A stretch of DNA of 35,226 nucleotides from Hyphomicrobiaceae bacterium (GTDB lineage: Bacteria; Pseudomonadota; Alphaproteobacteria; Rhizobiales; Hyphomicrobiaceae): positions 1 through 35,226 of the forward strand of contig JAMXLN010000192.1 of NCBI GenBank assembly GCA_024281145.1, read 5' to 3'. This document shows positions 15,865 to 23,623 of this stretch, in pieces. Within the stretch, counting starts at the first letter, position 1, and every line of letters begins with the position of its first letter. Below the pieces are notes generated by a model, which ran no database searches, had not been told where the DNA came from, and saw nothing but the letters and a program-made list of their open reading frames with translations. Both the position numbers and the translations under genes were made by a program.

Positions 15865-16842
15865 ATGTCGCAGATAGCCCGGCTCGCAAGTGCCTTGACG
15901 GGGCTGACCGCCCTGGCCGGCGTCTTGGTCGGAGCCGCCGCCGAGGAGTATCCCTCGCGCACGGTCAAGATCATCGTGCCGTTTGGCGCCGGCGGCCCAG
16001 CCGACCTCTATGCCCGCTTTCTCGGCCAACAGCTGCAGGACACCCTGAAAGAGGCCTTCGTGATCGAGGACAGGCCGGGTGCCGGCTCGGTGATCGGCAC
16101 CGGCGAGGCCGCGAAGGCGGCTCCCGACGGCTATACGCTCTTGATGATGTCGAATACCCACACCACCAACGAGACCCTGCTTCCCAACAAGCCCTTCCAA
16201 TTGATGCGCGACTTCGTGCCTGTGGCGCCCGTCAACACCTCCGATCTCATCATGGTGGTGCATCCCTCGGTCCCGGCCAAGGACCTCAAGGAGTTCATCG
16301 CTCTGTTGAAGTCCAAGCCGGGCGACCTCAACTATGCCTCCTCCGGCCCCGGCACCCCCTACCACATGGCGAGCGAGCTCTTCAAAGCCATGAGCGGCAC
16401 CAACATTGTACACGTCGCTCATCGCGGCAGCGGCGATGCTCGCACCGCCGTGATGGGCGGCCACGTACAGATGATGATCGATGCCATCACCACCACCGCA
16501 CCCGTCGTGCAGTCGGGCGAGCTGCGCGCGCTGGGCACGACGGGGCTCAAGCGCTCGACCGTCTTGCCCGACGTGCCAACGATCGCCGAGGCCGGCCTGC
16601 CGGGTTACGAGGCCACGATCTGGCTCGGGCTCATGGCGCCGGCGGGTACGCCCGCAGCCGTTGTCGACAAGCTCAACAGCGAGATCAACAAGGTACTGAA
16701 GCGGCCGGAGACGCGCCAGGCGTGGGCCAAGCAGGGCGCCGAGCCGCTCGTCATGACGCCCGCCGAGTTCGATCGCTACCTGCGCGGGGACATCGAAAAG
16801 TGGGCCAAGGTGATCCACATGGCCGGCATCAAGGTGCAGTGA
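15865..16842 (+). CDS. Bug/TctC-family periplasmic solute-binding protein
   Basis: A 325-residue exported binding protein. It has a signal peptide of about 25-30 residues (MSQIARLASALTGLTALAGV, cut near GAAA-EEYPS) followed by the Bug motifs YPSRTVKIIVPFGAGGPAD, EDRPGAGSVIGTGEAAKAAPDGYTLL and YASSGPGTPYHMASELF. Such proteins bind carboxylates and other small organic acids. The partner permeases TctA and TctB are not in the window, so this is an orphan receptor, as is common in this family. TTGGAGGAGG lies just before the ATG at 15865. Its stop overlaps the start of the [2Fe-2S] subunit gene by one base (TGATG), so the binding protein is in the same operon as the Mo-hydroxylase and may capture its substrate. 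Confidence 0.92.
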   Translation: MSQIARLASALTGLTALAGVLVGAAAEEYPSRTVKIIVPFGAGGPADLYARFLGQQLQDTLKEAFVIEDRPGAGSVIGTGEAAKAAPDGYTLLMMSNTHTTNETLLPNKPFQLMRDFVPVAPVNTSDLIMVVHPSVPAKDLKEFIALLKSKPGDLNYASSGPGTPYHMASELFKAMSGTNIVHVAHRGSGDARTAVMGGHVQMMIDAITTTAPVVQSGELRALGTTGLKRSTVLPDVPTIAEAGLPGYEATIWLGLMAPAGTPAAVVDKLNSEINKVLKRPETRQAWAKQGAEPLVMTPAEFDRYLRGDIEKWAKVIHMAGIKVQ

Positions 16843-17315
16843 TGAGCTCAGACACAAGCATCAAGCTCAACGTCAACGGTTCGGAACGCACCGTCGAGGC
16901 GGATCCGGCGAGCTCACTGCTCGGCGTATTGCGCAACCAATTGGGATTGACGGGCACCCGCTACGGCTGTGGTGCCAACCAGTGCGGGGCGTGCCATGTG
17001 CTGATCGAGGGCCAGGCTGTGGCGGCATGCGATACGCCGCTGTGGGCCGCTGCCGGCAAGAACATCGTCACCGTCGAGGGGCTCGGCACGCCGGAACGGC
17101 CGCATCCCCTGCAGCGCGCCTTCATCGCTGAGCAGGCGTGCCAGTGCGGCTATTGTCTGTCGGGGGTTCTGATTTCCGCGGCCGCACTTCTCAAGCGCAA
17201 CCCAAACCCAAGTGAGGTGGAGGTACGGGCCGCGCTCGATCGCAATCTGTGTCGCTGCGGCGCCCACAACCGCATCGTGCGCGCCGTGCAGCGTGCGGCC
17301 AAGGAGGCGCTATGA
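16842..17315 (+). CDS. [2Fe-2S] subunit of xanthine dehydrogenase-family hydroxylase
   Basis: A 157-residue small subunit with two iron-sulfur domains. The N-terminal plant-ferredoxin-like cluster uses Cys43, Cys48, Cys51 and Cys63 (YGCGANQCGACHVL). The C-terminal four-helix domain has CQCGYCLSG and LCRCGAHNR. It passes electrons from the molybdopterin site of the partner subunit to an external acceptor. No FAD subunit gene lies in the operon, which fits the two-subunit isoquinoline 1-oxidoreductase/nicotinate hydroxylase type rather than three-subunit xanthine dehydrogenase or CO dehydrogenase. It appears in the track only as the tail of the 15804 ORF; the real start is the ATG overlapping the previous stop. 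It overlaps the next gene by four bases (ATGA). Confidence 0.93.
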   Translation: MSSDTSIKLNVNGSERTVEADPASSLLGVLRNQLGLTGTRYGCGANQCGACHVLIEGQAVAACDTPLWAAAGKNIVTVEGLGTPERPHPLQRAFIAEQACQCGYCLSGVLISAAALLKRNPNPSEVEVRAALDRNLCRCGAHNRIVRAVQRAAKEAL

Positions 17316-19432
17316 CCGGGGAACTGCCCGCCAACCTCAAGGCCAATCCGCGTCTTTCGCGGTGGCTGCGCTTCGATGCGACAGGCTTCATCGAACTGAG
17401 CCCCGGCAAGGTCGAGATTGGCCAAGGCATCCTCACGGCCCTGGCGCAGATCGCGGCCGACGAGCTCGACGTCGATCTAACGCGCATCCGCATGATCCCG
17501 GTGACGACGGCGGCGAGCCCAAACGAAGGCACGACCTCCGGCAGCCTGTCGATCGAACAGTCGGGGTCGGCCGTTCGACACGCATCTGCGCAGGCGCGCT
17601 CGATCTATGTGGCCGCCGCCGCCCGGCGCTTGGGCGTCGCCACGCAGACGCTGACGGTCGAGGACGGCACCATCGTCGGTCCCGGTAACCTGCGCACCAG
17701 CTATTGGGAGCTCGCCGACGACGCGCTGTTGCAGCGCGATGCCGTTGCCGGTGCCGTGCCAAAGATGCCCAGCGCGCGACGCGTTGCCGGCACACCCGCC
17801 GCGCGGCTTGACATCCCCGACAAGGTGTTCGGTCGGCCGCGTTTCGTGCACGATCTCATGCTGCCAGGCCTGCTCCATGGCCGTGTGCTCAAGCCCGCGG
17901 CTCCAGGCGCCAAGCTCACGGCGCTCGAGGAGGCGTCGGTGCGCGCCCGGCCGGGGATCGTCGCCGTGGTGCGCCACGGCAGCTTCGCGGGCCTCGTCGC
18001 CCTCACCGAAGCCGCCGCGCAAGCGGGAGTGGATGCCTTGCGCAAGGCCGCCACATGGAGCGGCGAGCCGATGCTGCCCGACGAGACCAATCTCGCCCAA
18101 TGGCTCAAGGGTGAGCCCGTTGAAACCACCATCGTTGCCGACAAGCGAGCGCCAACGCCGGTACCCGGCCTGCGCACGGTGCGTCGCCAATACAGCCGAC
18201 CGTTCATCGCCCACGCCGCCATGGCGCCCTCGTGCGCCATCGCGCAATGGAGCGGCTCGGACAGGGTCCACATCTGGTCCCATTGCCAGGGCGCGTACGG
18301 CCTGCGTGCCGACACCGCGCTCGCGTTGGGCATTCCACCCGAGAACATCGTCGTTGAGCACGTGGAGGGCGCGGGCTGCTATGGGCACAACGGTGCCGAC
18401 GATGTGGCCTTCGACGCCGTTTTGCTGGCGCGAGCCACCGAGGTCGCGGGCCGTCCCGTGCGCGTGCAATGGTCGCGCGAGGACGAACTCGCCTGGGCGC
18501 CGATGGGGGCCGCCATGGCGATCGAACTGGAGGCCGAGCTCGACGCGGGCGGCGACATCCTCGATTGGCGGAGCCAAGTGTGGAGCAACGGCCATGTGTC
18601 CCGGCCAGGACGCATGCCGATCCCCACGGTGCTTTCGGCTTCCCTGCTTGCCAAGCCGTTCGAGCGCCTCATCGCCTTCAACCCGCCAATGACGATGGGC
18701 GGCGGAGCCGAGCGCAATTCCGTGCCGCTTTATGATTTCGGCTCCATGCGTGTGACGTGCCACCGGCTGCTTACCATGCCGATCCGTACCTCGGCGCTGC
18801 GCACCCTTGGGGCGTTCGCGAACATCTTCGCCATCGAGTCCTTCATGGATGAGCTGGCGGCGGAGCGTGGCGAGAACCCGCTCGCGTTCCGGCTGCGCTA
18901 CCTCAAAGACGAACGCGCCCGTGGGGTGCTGGAGGCGGCCGCCAAACGCGCCGGCTGGAACGCATGGCGCAAGCGCGAGGGTGCCGGTCACGGCATAGCC
19001 TTCGGTCGCTACAAAAACTTCGGCGCCTACTGCGCGGTGGTGGCAGAGGTGGAGGGCGATGCCGACATCCGCGTGTGTCGGCTGGTGGTGGCGGTGGACG
19101 TGGGGGAGGTCGTCAATCCGGACGGTGTCGCCAACCAAATGGAGGGCGGCGCCATCCAGGCAACGAGTTGGACCCTCAAGGAGGCCGTGCGCTTCGACCG
19201 GCAGCGCGTCACCAGCGATACCTGGGAGACCTATCCCATCCTGCGCTTCTCCGAGGTGCCCGCCGTGGAGGTCGAGATTCTCAATCGGCCCGAGGAGAGA
19301 TCATTGGGCGCCGGCGAAGCTGCCCACCCGCCGACGGCCGCGGCCATTGGCAACGCCATATTCGATGCGCTCGGCGTGCGCGTGCGCGACCTGCCCATCA
19401 CCCGCGAGCGCATCATCGCCGCCATGGGCTGA
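17312..19432 (+). CDS. Molybdopterin-binding subunit of xanthine dehydrogenase-family hydroxylase
   Basis: A 706-residue catalytic subunit that starts directly with the molybdopterin-binding region (FIELSPGKVEIGQGILTALAQIAADELDV), the domain order of isoquinoline oxidoreductase beta-type subunits. Further motifs are NEGTTSGSLSIEQSG, the IPDKVFGRPRFVHDLMLPGLLHG segment, EGAGCYGHNGADDVAFDA and the C-terminal GAGEAAHPP, whose Glu669 should be the general base for water-derived hydroxylation next to molybdenum. It would hydroxylate an N-heteroaromatic ring or aldehyde; the exact substrate is unknown. No twin-arginine signal is visible, so the complex is probably cytoplasmic unless it is exported with a partner. 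The start overlaps the stop of the small subunit (ATGA), and the track's 17249 start lies inside that gene. Confidence 0.93.
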   Translation: MTGELPANLKANPRLSRWLRFDATGFIELSPGKVEIGQGILTALAQIAADELDVDLTRIRMIPVTTAASPNEGTTSGSLSIEQSGSAVRHASAQARSIYVAAAARRLGVATQTLTVEDGTIVGPGNLRTSYWELADDALLQRDAVAGAVPKMPSARRVAGTPAARLDIPDKVFGRPRFVHDLMLPGLLHGRVLKPAAPGAKLTALEEASVRARPGIVAVVRHGSFAGLVALTEAAAQAGVDALRKAATWSGEPMLPDETNLAQWLKGEPVETTIVADKRAPTPVPGLRTVRRQYSRPFIAHAAMAPSCAIAQWSGSDRVHIWSHCQGAYGLRADTALALGIPPENIVVEHVEGAGCYGHNGADDVAFDAVLLARATEVAGRPVRVQWSREDELAWAPMGAAMAIELEAELDAGGDILDWRSQVWSNGHVSRPGRMPIPTVLSASLLAKPFERLIAFNPPMTMGGGAERNSVPLYDFGSMRVTCHRLLTMPIRTSALRTLGAFANIFAIESFMDELAAERGENPLAFRLRYLKDERARGVLEAAAKRAGWNAWRKREGAGHGIAFGRYKNFGAYCAVVAEVEGDADIRVCRLVVAVDVGEVVNPDGVANQMEGGAIQATSWTLKEAVRFDRQRVTSDTWETYPILRFSEVPAVEVEILNRPEERSLGAGEAAHPPTAAAIGNAIFDALGVRVRDLPITRERIIAAMG

Positions 19433-19443
19433 GGGGTGCACCG

Positions 19444-20145
19444 GTGCAGCTCGTCCTTTTCAGCGGTGGCGCAGCGGAGGGACTGGTGAACGGGCTGCGT
19501 CACGAATTCCAAATTTCCACGGGTTGCGAGATCGCCGGCACCTTCGGCGCAGTGGGGGCCATGCGCCAAAAGCTTCTCGCCGGCGCGCCTGCCGATCTTG
19601 TCGTGCTCACGGCGCCGCTGATTGCCGAGCTGGCGCGCTCAGGTCACGTGCGGTCGGGCTCCGCCGTCGATATCGGGCTCGTGTATACGGGGCTGGCCGT
19701 GCGCGTCGGCGATCCAACGCCGCGCGTGGGTGATGCGCGGGCATTGCGCGCGGCACTGCTGGCGGCCGAGGTCATCCACTTGCCGGACCCAAAGCTTGCG
19801 ACGGCCGGCATCCACTTCGCCAAAGTGCTCGACGGACTGGGCCTCGCTGACGAGGTGAGAACCCGGCTGCGACCCGCGCCCAACGGGGCCGCGGCGATGC
19901 GGGCGTTGGCCGCAGCCTCGGAACCGCGTGCCATCGGCTGCACGCAGGTGACCGAAATTCTCAACACGCCCGGCCTGGCGTTCGCTGGACCGCTGCCCGA
20001 GCCGTTCGAGCTCGTGAGCCTCTATACCGCGGCCGTCTGCACGCGTGCACAGCTGCCAGATGAGGCCGCGCGTCTCGCCACGCTCCTTGGCAGCGATGCC
20101 GCGCGCCCAATGCGCGACAAGGCGGGGTTTCGGCACCGCGCGTGA
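19444..20145 (+). CDS. ModA-like substrate-binding-domain protein without signal peptide
   Basis: A 233-residue protein beginning QLVLFSGGAAEGLVNGL after a GTG start at 19444, with GAGGGG eight bases upstream and 11 nt behind the molybdopterin subunit stop. LLAGAPADLVVLTAPLIAELARSGHV matches the core of ModA-type (COG0725) molybdate-binding proteins. Homology starts at the first residues and no signal peptide or lipobox precedes it, so the protein seems cytoplasmic. That is odd for a periplasmic-binding fold. Possible roles are a molybdate or cofactor chaperone, an effector sensor, or a protein with a different ligand. The track's 18964 start lies inside the upstream gene. It is convergent with the M16 peptidase genes, 17 nt apart. 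Confidence 0.82.
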   Translation: MQLVLFSGGAAEGLVNGLRHEFQISTGCEIAGTFGAVGAMRQKLLAGAPADLVVLTAPLIAELARSGHVRSGSAVDIGLVYTGLAVRVGDPTPRVGDARALRAALLAAEVIHLPDPKLATAGIHFAKVLDGLGLADEVRTRLRPAPNGAAAMRALAAASEPRAIGCTQVTEILNTPGLAFAGPLPEPFELVSLYTAAVCTRAQLPDEAARLATLLGSDAARPMRDKAGFRHRA

Positions 20146-20162
20146 GATCGCGCCATTTCGGG

Positions 20163-21494
20163 CTAGCGGTCGAGATTGACGGGCTGGCCGGCGATGGCGA
20201 CGGAGAGATCGTCGGTCGACAGGAGCGAGCGGGCCACGCGGGCAACGTCGGCCCGCGTCACCTTGGCGAGTTGCGCCTTGCGCTGATCGACGAAATCGGG
20301 TCCCAGACCCTGCAGCTCTGCGCGCAGCATCTGCTCGGCGATCTTGGCGTTGGAATCCAGGCTCAGCACGAACGAACCGATGAGGTAGCTTTTGGCCGCT
20401 TCGACCTCCTCCTGCGTGGGCCCCTGCTCGGCCAGCGCCTTGAACTCGGCGCGGACGAGCTCCAGGCTCGTTGCCACATCTTTGTTGGGGCTGGCGAACC
20501 CGCCGATCAGCATCGACGAATGCTTGAAGTTATAGAGCAGGGTGTAAATCCAATAGGTAAGACCGCGCTTCTCACGCACCTCGCGAACGAGGCGGGCATC
20601 CGAACTGCCGCCGCCAAGGAGCTGGGCCAGGACCAGACCTGGGAAGTAGTCGGGATCGGTGCGATCGATACCGCGTCGGCCAAAAATCGTCACGGACTGC
20701 GGACCCTCTACGTCCACGACCGTCGGCTTGGGCACCCCTTTGGGTTGGACATCGGGCACGGAAGTAAGTTGGGGCTCGGCCGGCAGTCCGCCGAATATCT
20801 CGTCCAGCACTCGGCCAAGGGTGGCCGCATCGATGTCGCCGACCGCCGCCACGCGCAATCTCGCTCGCGCCATGATGCGTCGGCGAAAGTCCTCCAGATC
20901 GTCACGGGTGATGACCTTGAGCGACTCGGGCGTTCCCGAGATGGCGCGGGAATAGGTGTGCCCGGCGAAGGATTGTGCCATCCACTGGGCATTCGCAAGC
21001 TTATTGTTGTCGCCGGCCTCAAAGCCGGCGCGCGCCATGAGCTGGGCGCGCGTGCGCTCCAAAATGGCCGGCGCCAGCAACGGCTTGGTGATGGCGAGGT
21101 GCAAGAGCTCGGTGGCCTTGTCCAGGTTCTTGGTCAGCGTCTCGAAGTTGCCGAAAAAGCTGTCGCGGTCGGAATCGAAGGCCAGCCGCACCGACAGCCT
21201 CTCGATCTGTGTCTGGTACTCGGCGGCCGACAGGTCGCCGGCGCCTTGATCCAGCATGGCGGCGAGCAAGCCTGCGGTGCCCTCCTTGCCTGCCACCTCC
21301 TGCGCGCTGCCGCCATCGAACGCGAAGCGAATGGCGATGATGGGCAAGCTTCTTTCCTCGACCAGCCAGGCGGAAATTCCGCCGGGGCTGCGGATCTCGC
21401 GAATGTCCGCGGCGTAAGGCCTTGCCTCCCAGGCGCAGAGGCAAAAGAGCACCAGTGCGAGCCTAAATGCGGCGGCACGCAAAGCACCCGTCAT
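20163..21494 (-). CDS. M16 peptidase-like protein lacking the zinc motif
   Basis: A 443-residue exported protein with a signal peptide (MTGALRAAAFRLALVLFCLCAW) and two M16 lobes. Where HxxEH is expected the sequence reads EGTAGLLAAML, so the zinc ligands are missing. The C-terminal lobe keeps the REKRGLTYWIYT Arg/Tyr pair that M16 enzymes use to position substrate. It probably pairs with the catalytic M16 subunit encoded immediately upstream, as in alpha/beta mitochondrial processing peptidase-type dimers (family knowledge; pairing is inference). The start at 21494 overlaps the stop of that gene by four bases (ATGA); the longer start in the track (21647) would lie far inside it. The pair should be translated in equal amounts. 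Confidence 0.9.
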   Translation of the reverse strand: MTGALRAAAFRLALVLFCLCAWEARPYAADIREIRSPGGISAWLVEERSLPIIAIRFAFDGGSAQEVAGKEGTAGLLAAMLDQGAGDLSAAEYQTQIERLSVRLAFDSDRDSFFGNFETLTKNLDKATELLHLAITKPLLAPAILERTRAQLMARAGFEAGDNNKLANAQWMAQSFAGHTYSRAISGTPESLKVITRDDLEDFRRRIMARARLRVAAVGDIDAATLGRVLDEIFGGLPAEPQLTSVPDVQPKGVPKPTVVDVEGPQSVTIFGRRGIDRTDPDYFPGLVLAQLLGGGSSDARLVREVREKRGLTYWIYTLLYNFKHSSMLIGGFASPNKDVATSLELVRAEFKALAEQGPTQEEVEAAKSYLIGSFVLSLDSNAKIAEQMLRAELQGLGPDFVDQRKAQLAKVTRADVARVARSLLSTDDLSVAIAGQPVNLDR

Positions 21495-22924
21495 CGGTGA
21501 GCCTCCGCAGGCTGCTTCTCGGACGTGGCGTTGTCGGCCGCCCGTTGGGGAATGAGATAGCCCGTCACCGAGGACTCGATCACCAGGTACTTGGCTGCGA
21601 CTTTCTTGACGTCTGCCGCCGTCACCTGCCCCACCTTGTTCGGCCATTCTTCAATGTCGGCAATGGAGCGCCCAATTACGAGATTGGAGCCGTAGCGCTG
21701 CGCCAATCCGGCCTGATTGTCGGCGCTATAGATGTAGCTGGCGATCATGGCGTTCTTGGCTTGCTCCAGCTCCTCGTCGCTGGGGCCCTCCTTGATGAAT
21801 TGGGCGATCGAGGCGTCGAGGGCCTGCTCCAGTGCCTCCTGCTTCACGCCGTCGCCGGCCACGGCGTAGAGCGTCAGCGAACCGCCGTCGAGGGCCACGG
21901 CAGAGAAGCTCGCGCCGGCATTGGCGGCGATGTTCTTTTCTTCCACCAGCTGGCGATAGAGGCGCGACGTGGGACCATCGCCCAGGATGATCGACAAGGT
22001 GTCAAGCGCTTCGGCTTCGTTGCCCTCGGCGGATTTATAGCTTGGGGTCATGTAGTAGCGCTGTAGAGCCAGATTATTCACGCGCGCATCCTTGAGCTCG
22101 ACGCGGCGCACGCCCCGCTGCGGCGGTTCGGTGGGGCGGGCCTCCCGCAACGCCCCCGGCTGGCGCTTGATCGGACCATAGACCTCTTGCGCGAGCTTTT
22201 TCACCTGGTCGGGCGTCACGTCACCCGCGACGACGAGGATGGCATTGTTGGGGGCGTAATAGCGTCGGTAGAAGGCGATGGCCGCGGCGCGGTTGAGCTT
22301 CTTCATCTCGTGCTCCCAGCCGAGCACCGGGATCCGATAGGGATGATTGAGGTAGAGGTTGGCGTTGATGAGCTCATCGAGGATGGCCAGCGGCTTGCTG
22401 TCCACCACGGAGCGGCGCTCCTGCAGCACCACCTCGCGCTCCGTCGCTACCTCGGCCTCGTCGAGGTTGAGGTTGCGCATGCGGTCGGCTTCCATCACCA
22501 TCGCCGTCTTCAAGTGCTCTTTGGGAAGGCGCTGGAAATAGTAGGTGGCATCATGCGAGGTCACCGCGTTGTCGCGACCCCCGAGCCGGGACACCGTGCG
22601 CTCCAGCTCGCCCGACTTGAGCTTCTTGGTGGACCTGAACATCAGGTGCTCGAGAAAGTGCGCTACGCCGGATTGCCCGGGGGCGTTGTCGGCGCCGCCC
22701 ACGCGGTACCACACCACATGGGTAACGACCGGCGCGCGATGATCGGGGACAACGACCACCTGCATGCCGTTGTCGAGCCAGAACTCGCTCGCACGACGCT
22801 GCGGTTCAGCACGCACGGGGACACAGGCAGCAGCGGCGACTATGGCCGCTGCCGCAAGCGATAGGAGGGCGCGGGCACGGCCGGTCGCCGCGGCCCCAAC
22901 ACCTCGACTAATCAACGCTGCCAT
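21491..22924 (-). CDS. M16-family zinc metallopeptidase (PqqL/insulinase-type)
   Basis: A 477-residue exported protease. The N-terminus has a basic region and a hydrophobic helix (ALLSLAAAAIVAAAACVPVRA, cut near residue 39). The zinc motif HFLEH (His89, Glu92, His93) is followed 76 residues later by Glu169, the expected third ligand, in EREVVLQERR. SHDATYYFQRLPKEHL is a further family motif. It would cut peptides in the periplasm, likely as a dimer with the inactive partner encoded just downstream. The ATG at 22924 has AAGGA and GGAG upstream; the 47-residue extension of the track is not supported. Upstream lie about 440 nt with a repeat array. Confidence 0.92.
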   Translation of the reverse strand: MAALISRGVGAAATGRARALLSLAAAAIVAAAACVPVRAEPQRRASEFWLDNGMQVVVVPDHRAPVVTHVVWYRVGGADNAPGQSGVAHFLEHLMFRSTKKLKSGELERTVSRLGGRDNAVTSHDATYYFQRLPKEHLKTAMVMEADRMRNLNLDEAEVATEREVVLQERRSVVDSKPLAILDELINANLYLNHPYRIPVLGWEHEMKKLNRAAAIAFYRRYYAPNNAILVVAGDVTPDQVKKLAQEVYGPIKRQPGALREARPTEPPQRGVRRVELKDARVNNLALQRYYMTPSYKSAEGNEAEALDTLSIILGDGPTSRLYRQLVEEKNIAANAGASFSAVALDGGSLTLYAVAGDGVKQEALEQALDASIAQFIKEGPSDEELEQAKNAMIASYIYSADNQAGLAQRYGSNLVIGRSIADIEEWPNKVGQVTAADVKKVAAKYLVIESSVTGYLIPQRAADNATSEKQPAEAHR

Positions 22925-23102
22925 GGCTCCATCCTTGGGAGCGCTCAAGTCCGCGGCCAAGACCCACCCACCCGACGATTGCCAGAGCGATGGCATGATC
23001 CAAGAAACGACCAAACGCAAGGGCCAACAGAACGGGCAAGCCGGCGCCCCCTTCGCCATCGGCACCCCGAATGGATCCGCGACCCAAATCGCGCCTTAGT
23101 CG

Positions 23103-23197
23103 GACTGGCGGAGACTGGGCCTCGCGAGACTGGGCCTTGGGAGACTGGGTCTCGCGAGACTGGGCCTTGGGAGACTGGGCCTCGGCCCACTGGGATC
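23103..23197. repeat. Tandem array A: 15-bp units in a 30-bp higher-order repeat
   Basis: Five full 15-bp units start at 23113, 23128, 23143, 23158 and 23173, with imperfect ends on both sides. Units alternate between GACTGGGCCTCGCGA and GACTGGGCCTTGGGA, making a 30-bp higher-order period; one copy has T for C (GACTGGGTCTCGCGA). In that copy the junction with the next unit forms the perfect palindrome TCTCGCGAGA. The GACTGGGC start is shared with array B at 24.2 kb. Confidence 0.92.
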
Positions 23198-23302
23198 GCT
23201 CAACCGGCCGCCGGCGAACCGGGGGTTGGTCGAACGGCGCTCAATCCTCGCGAGCGGAGGGGGGCCTTGGGGTAGGGGACACCACGCTCTCGGCCGGGCC
23301 AC

Positions 23303-23333
23303 ATGGGTTTCCCGCAACGTGGGAAGCCCATGG
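23303..23333. terminator. Strong inverted repeat downstream of the small secreted gene
   Basis: CATGGGTTTCCC and GGGAAGCCCATG form a 12-bp stem with one wobble position and a 7-nt loop. It lies about 35 nt beyond the stop of the minus-strand 85-residue ORF and could act as its 3' end structure. No T run follows the stem. Confidence 0.45.
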
Positions 23334-23346
23334 GCCAGTGCGGCGG

Positions 23347-23365
23347 CCAGCGATCCAGGCGCTGG
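23347..23365 (-). terminator. Short hairpin at the stop of the small secreted gene
   Basis: CCAGCG and CGCTGG form a perfect 6-bp stem with a 7-nt loop, directly next to the stop codon at 23366. It may work together with the longer inverted repeat beyond it. Confidence 0.35.
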
Positions 23366-23623
23366 TCAGAACGTCATCTTGCTCAGACGGTCGAACAGGG
23401 CCTTGGCATCCTGCTCGTCACCCGCCTGGCACGCGTCGTAGGCGCGCAGAGCCATGCGGCTCACGCCGGCAAGCTGCTCGGCCGAGATCTTGGCATATTT
23501 CTCCCGGTCGAACTTCTCCCAGAAATCCTTGTAAAGGCGGCTGCAATCCATCTTGGTTTGCGCCGTCGCCGCTCCAGCCATCACGCCGAGCGCCACGAGG
23601 CCGATCAGTGTAGACCTGAGCAT
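23366..23623 (-). CDS. Small secreted protein, 85 aa, unknown
   Basis: The ATG at 23623 is preceded by GGAGG at ideal spacing. A clear signal peptide (MLRSTLIGLVALGVMAGAATA, cut before QTKMD) leaves a mature protein of about 64 residues. It is charged and mostly helical, with two cysteines (DCSRLY and YDACQAG) that could form a disulfide in the periplasm. I do not recognise a named family; similar short exported helical proteins occur in Hyphomicrobiales. It is a monocistronic minus-strand gene between repeat arrays A and B with hairpins behind it. Signal, ribosome-binding site and codon pattern make it a convincing gene. Confidence 0.82.
   Translation of the reverse strand: MLRSTLIGLVALGVMAGAATAQTKMDCSRLYKDFWEKFDREKYAKISAEQLAGVSRMALRAYDACQAGDEQDAKALFDRLSKMTF

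Larger units (their letters stand above)
22925..23365. other. Intergenic with 15-bp repeat array and hairpins, no gene
   Basis: This 441-nt stretch between the M16 start and the end of the small secreted gene holds repeat array A and two inverted repeats, listed separately. ORFs through it (pentapeptides such as GPVSR) come from the repeats and have no ribosome-binding support. The promoter of the M16 genes should lie here. Confidence 0.6.

Noticed and set aside
15640-16857. 405-residue minus-strand ORF
   Set aside because: Shadow of the Bug/TctC gene on the other strand, with no family motifs.
17477-19138. 553-residue minus-strand ORF
   Set aside because: Antisense shadow of the molybdopterin subunit; high GC keeps the opposite frame open.
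20142-21500. 452-residue plus-strand ORF
   Set aside because: Antisense to the M16 pair, which has clear motifs in the minus frame.
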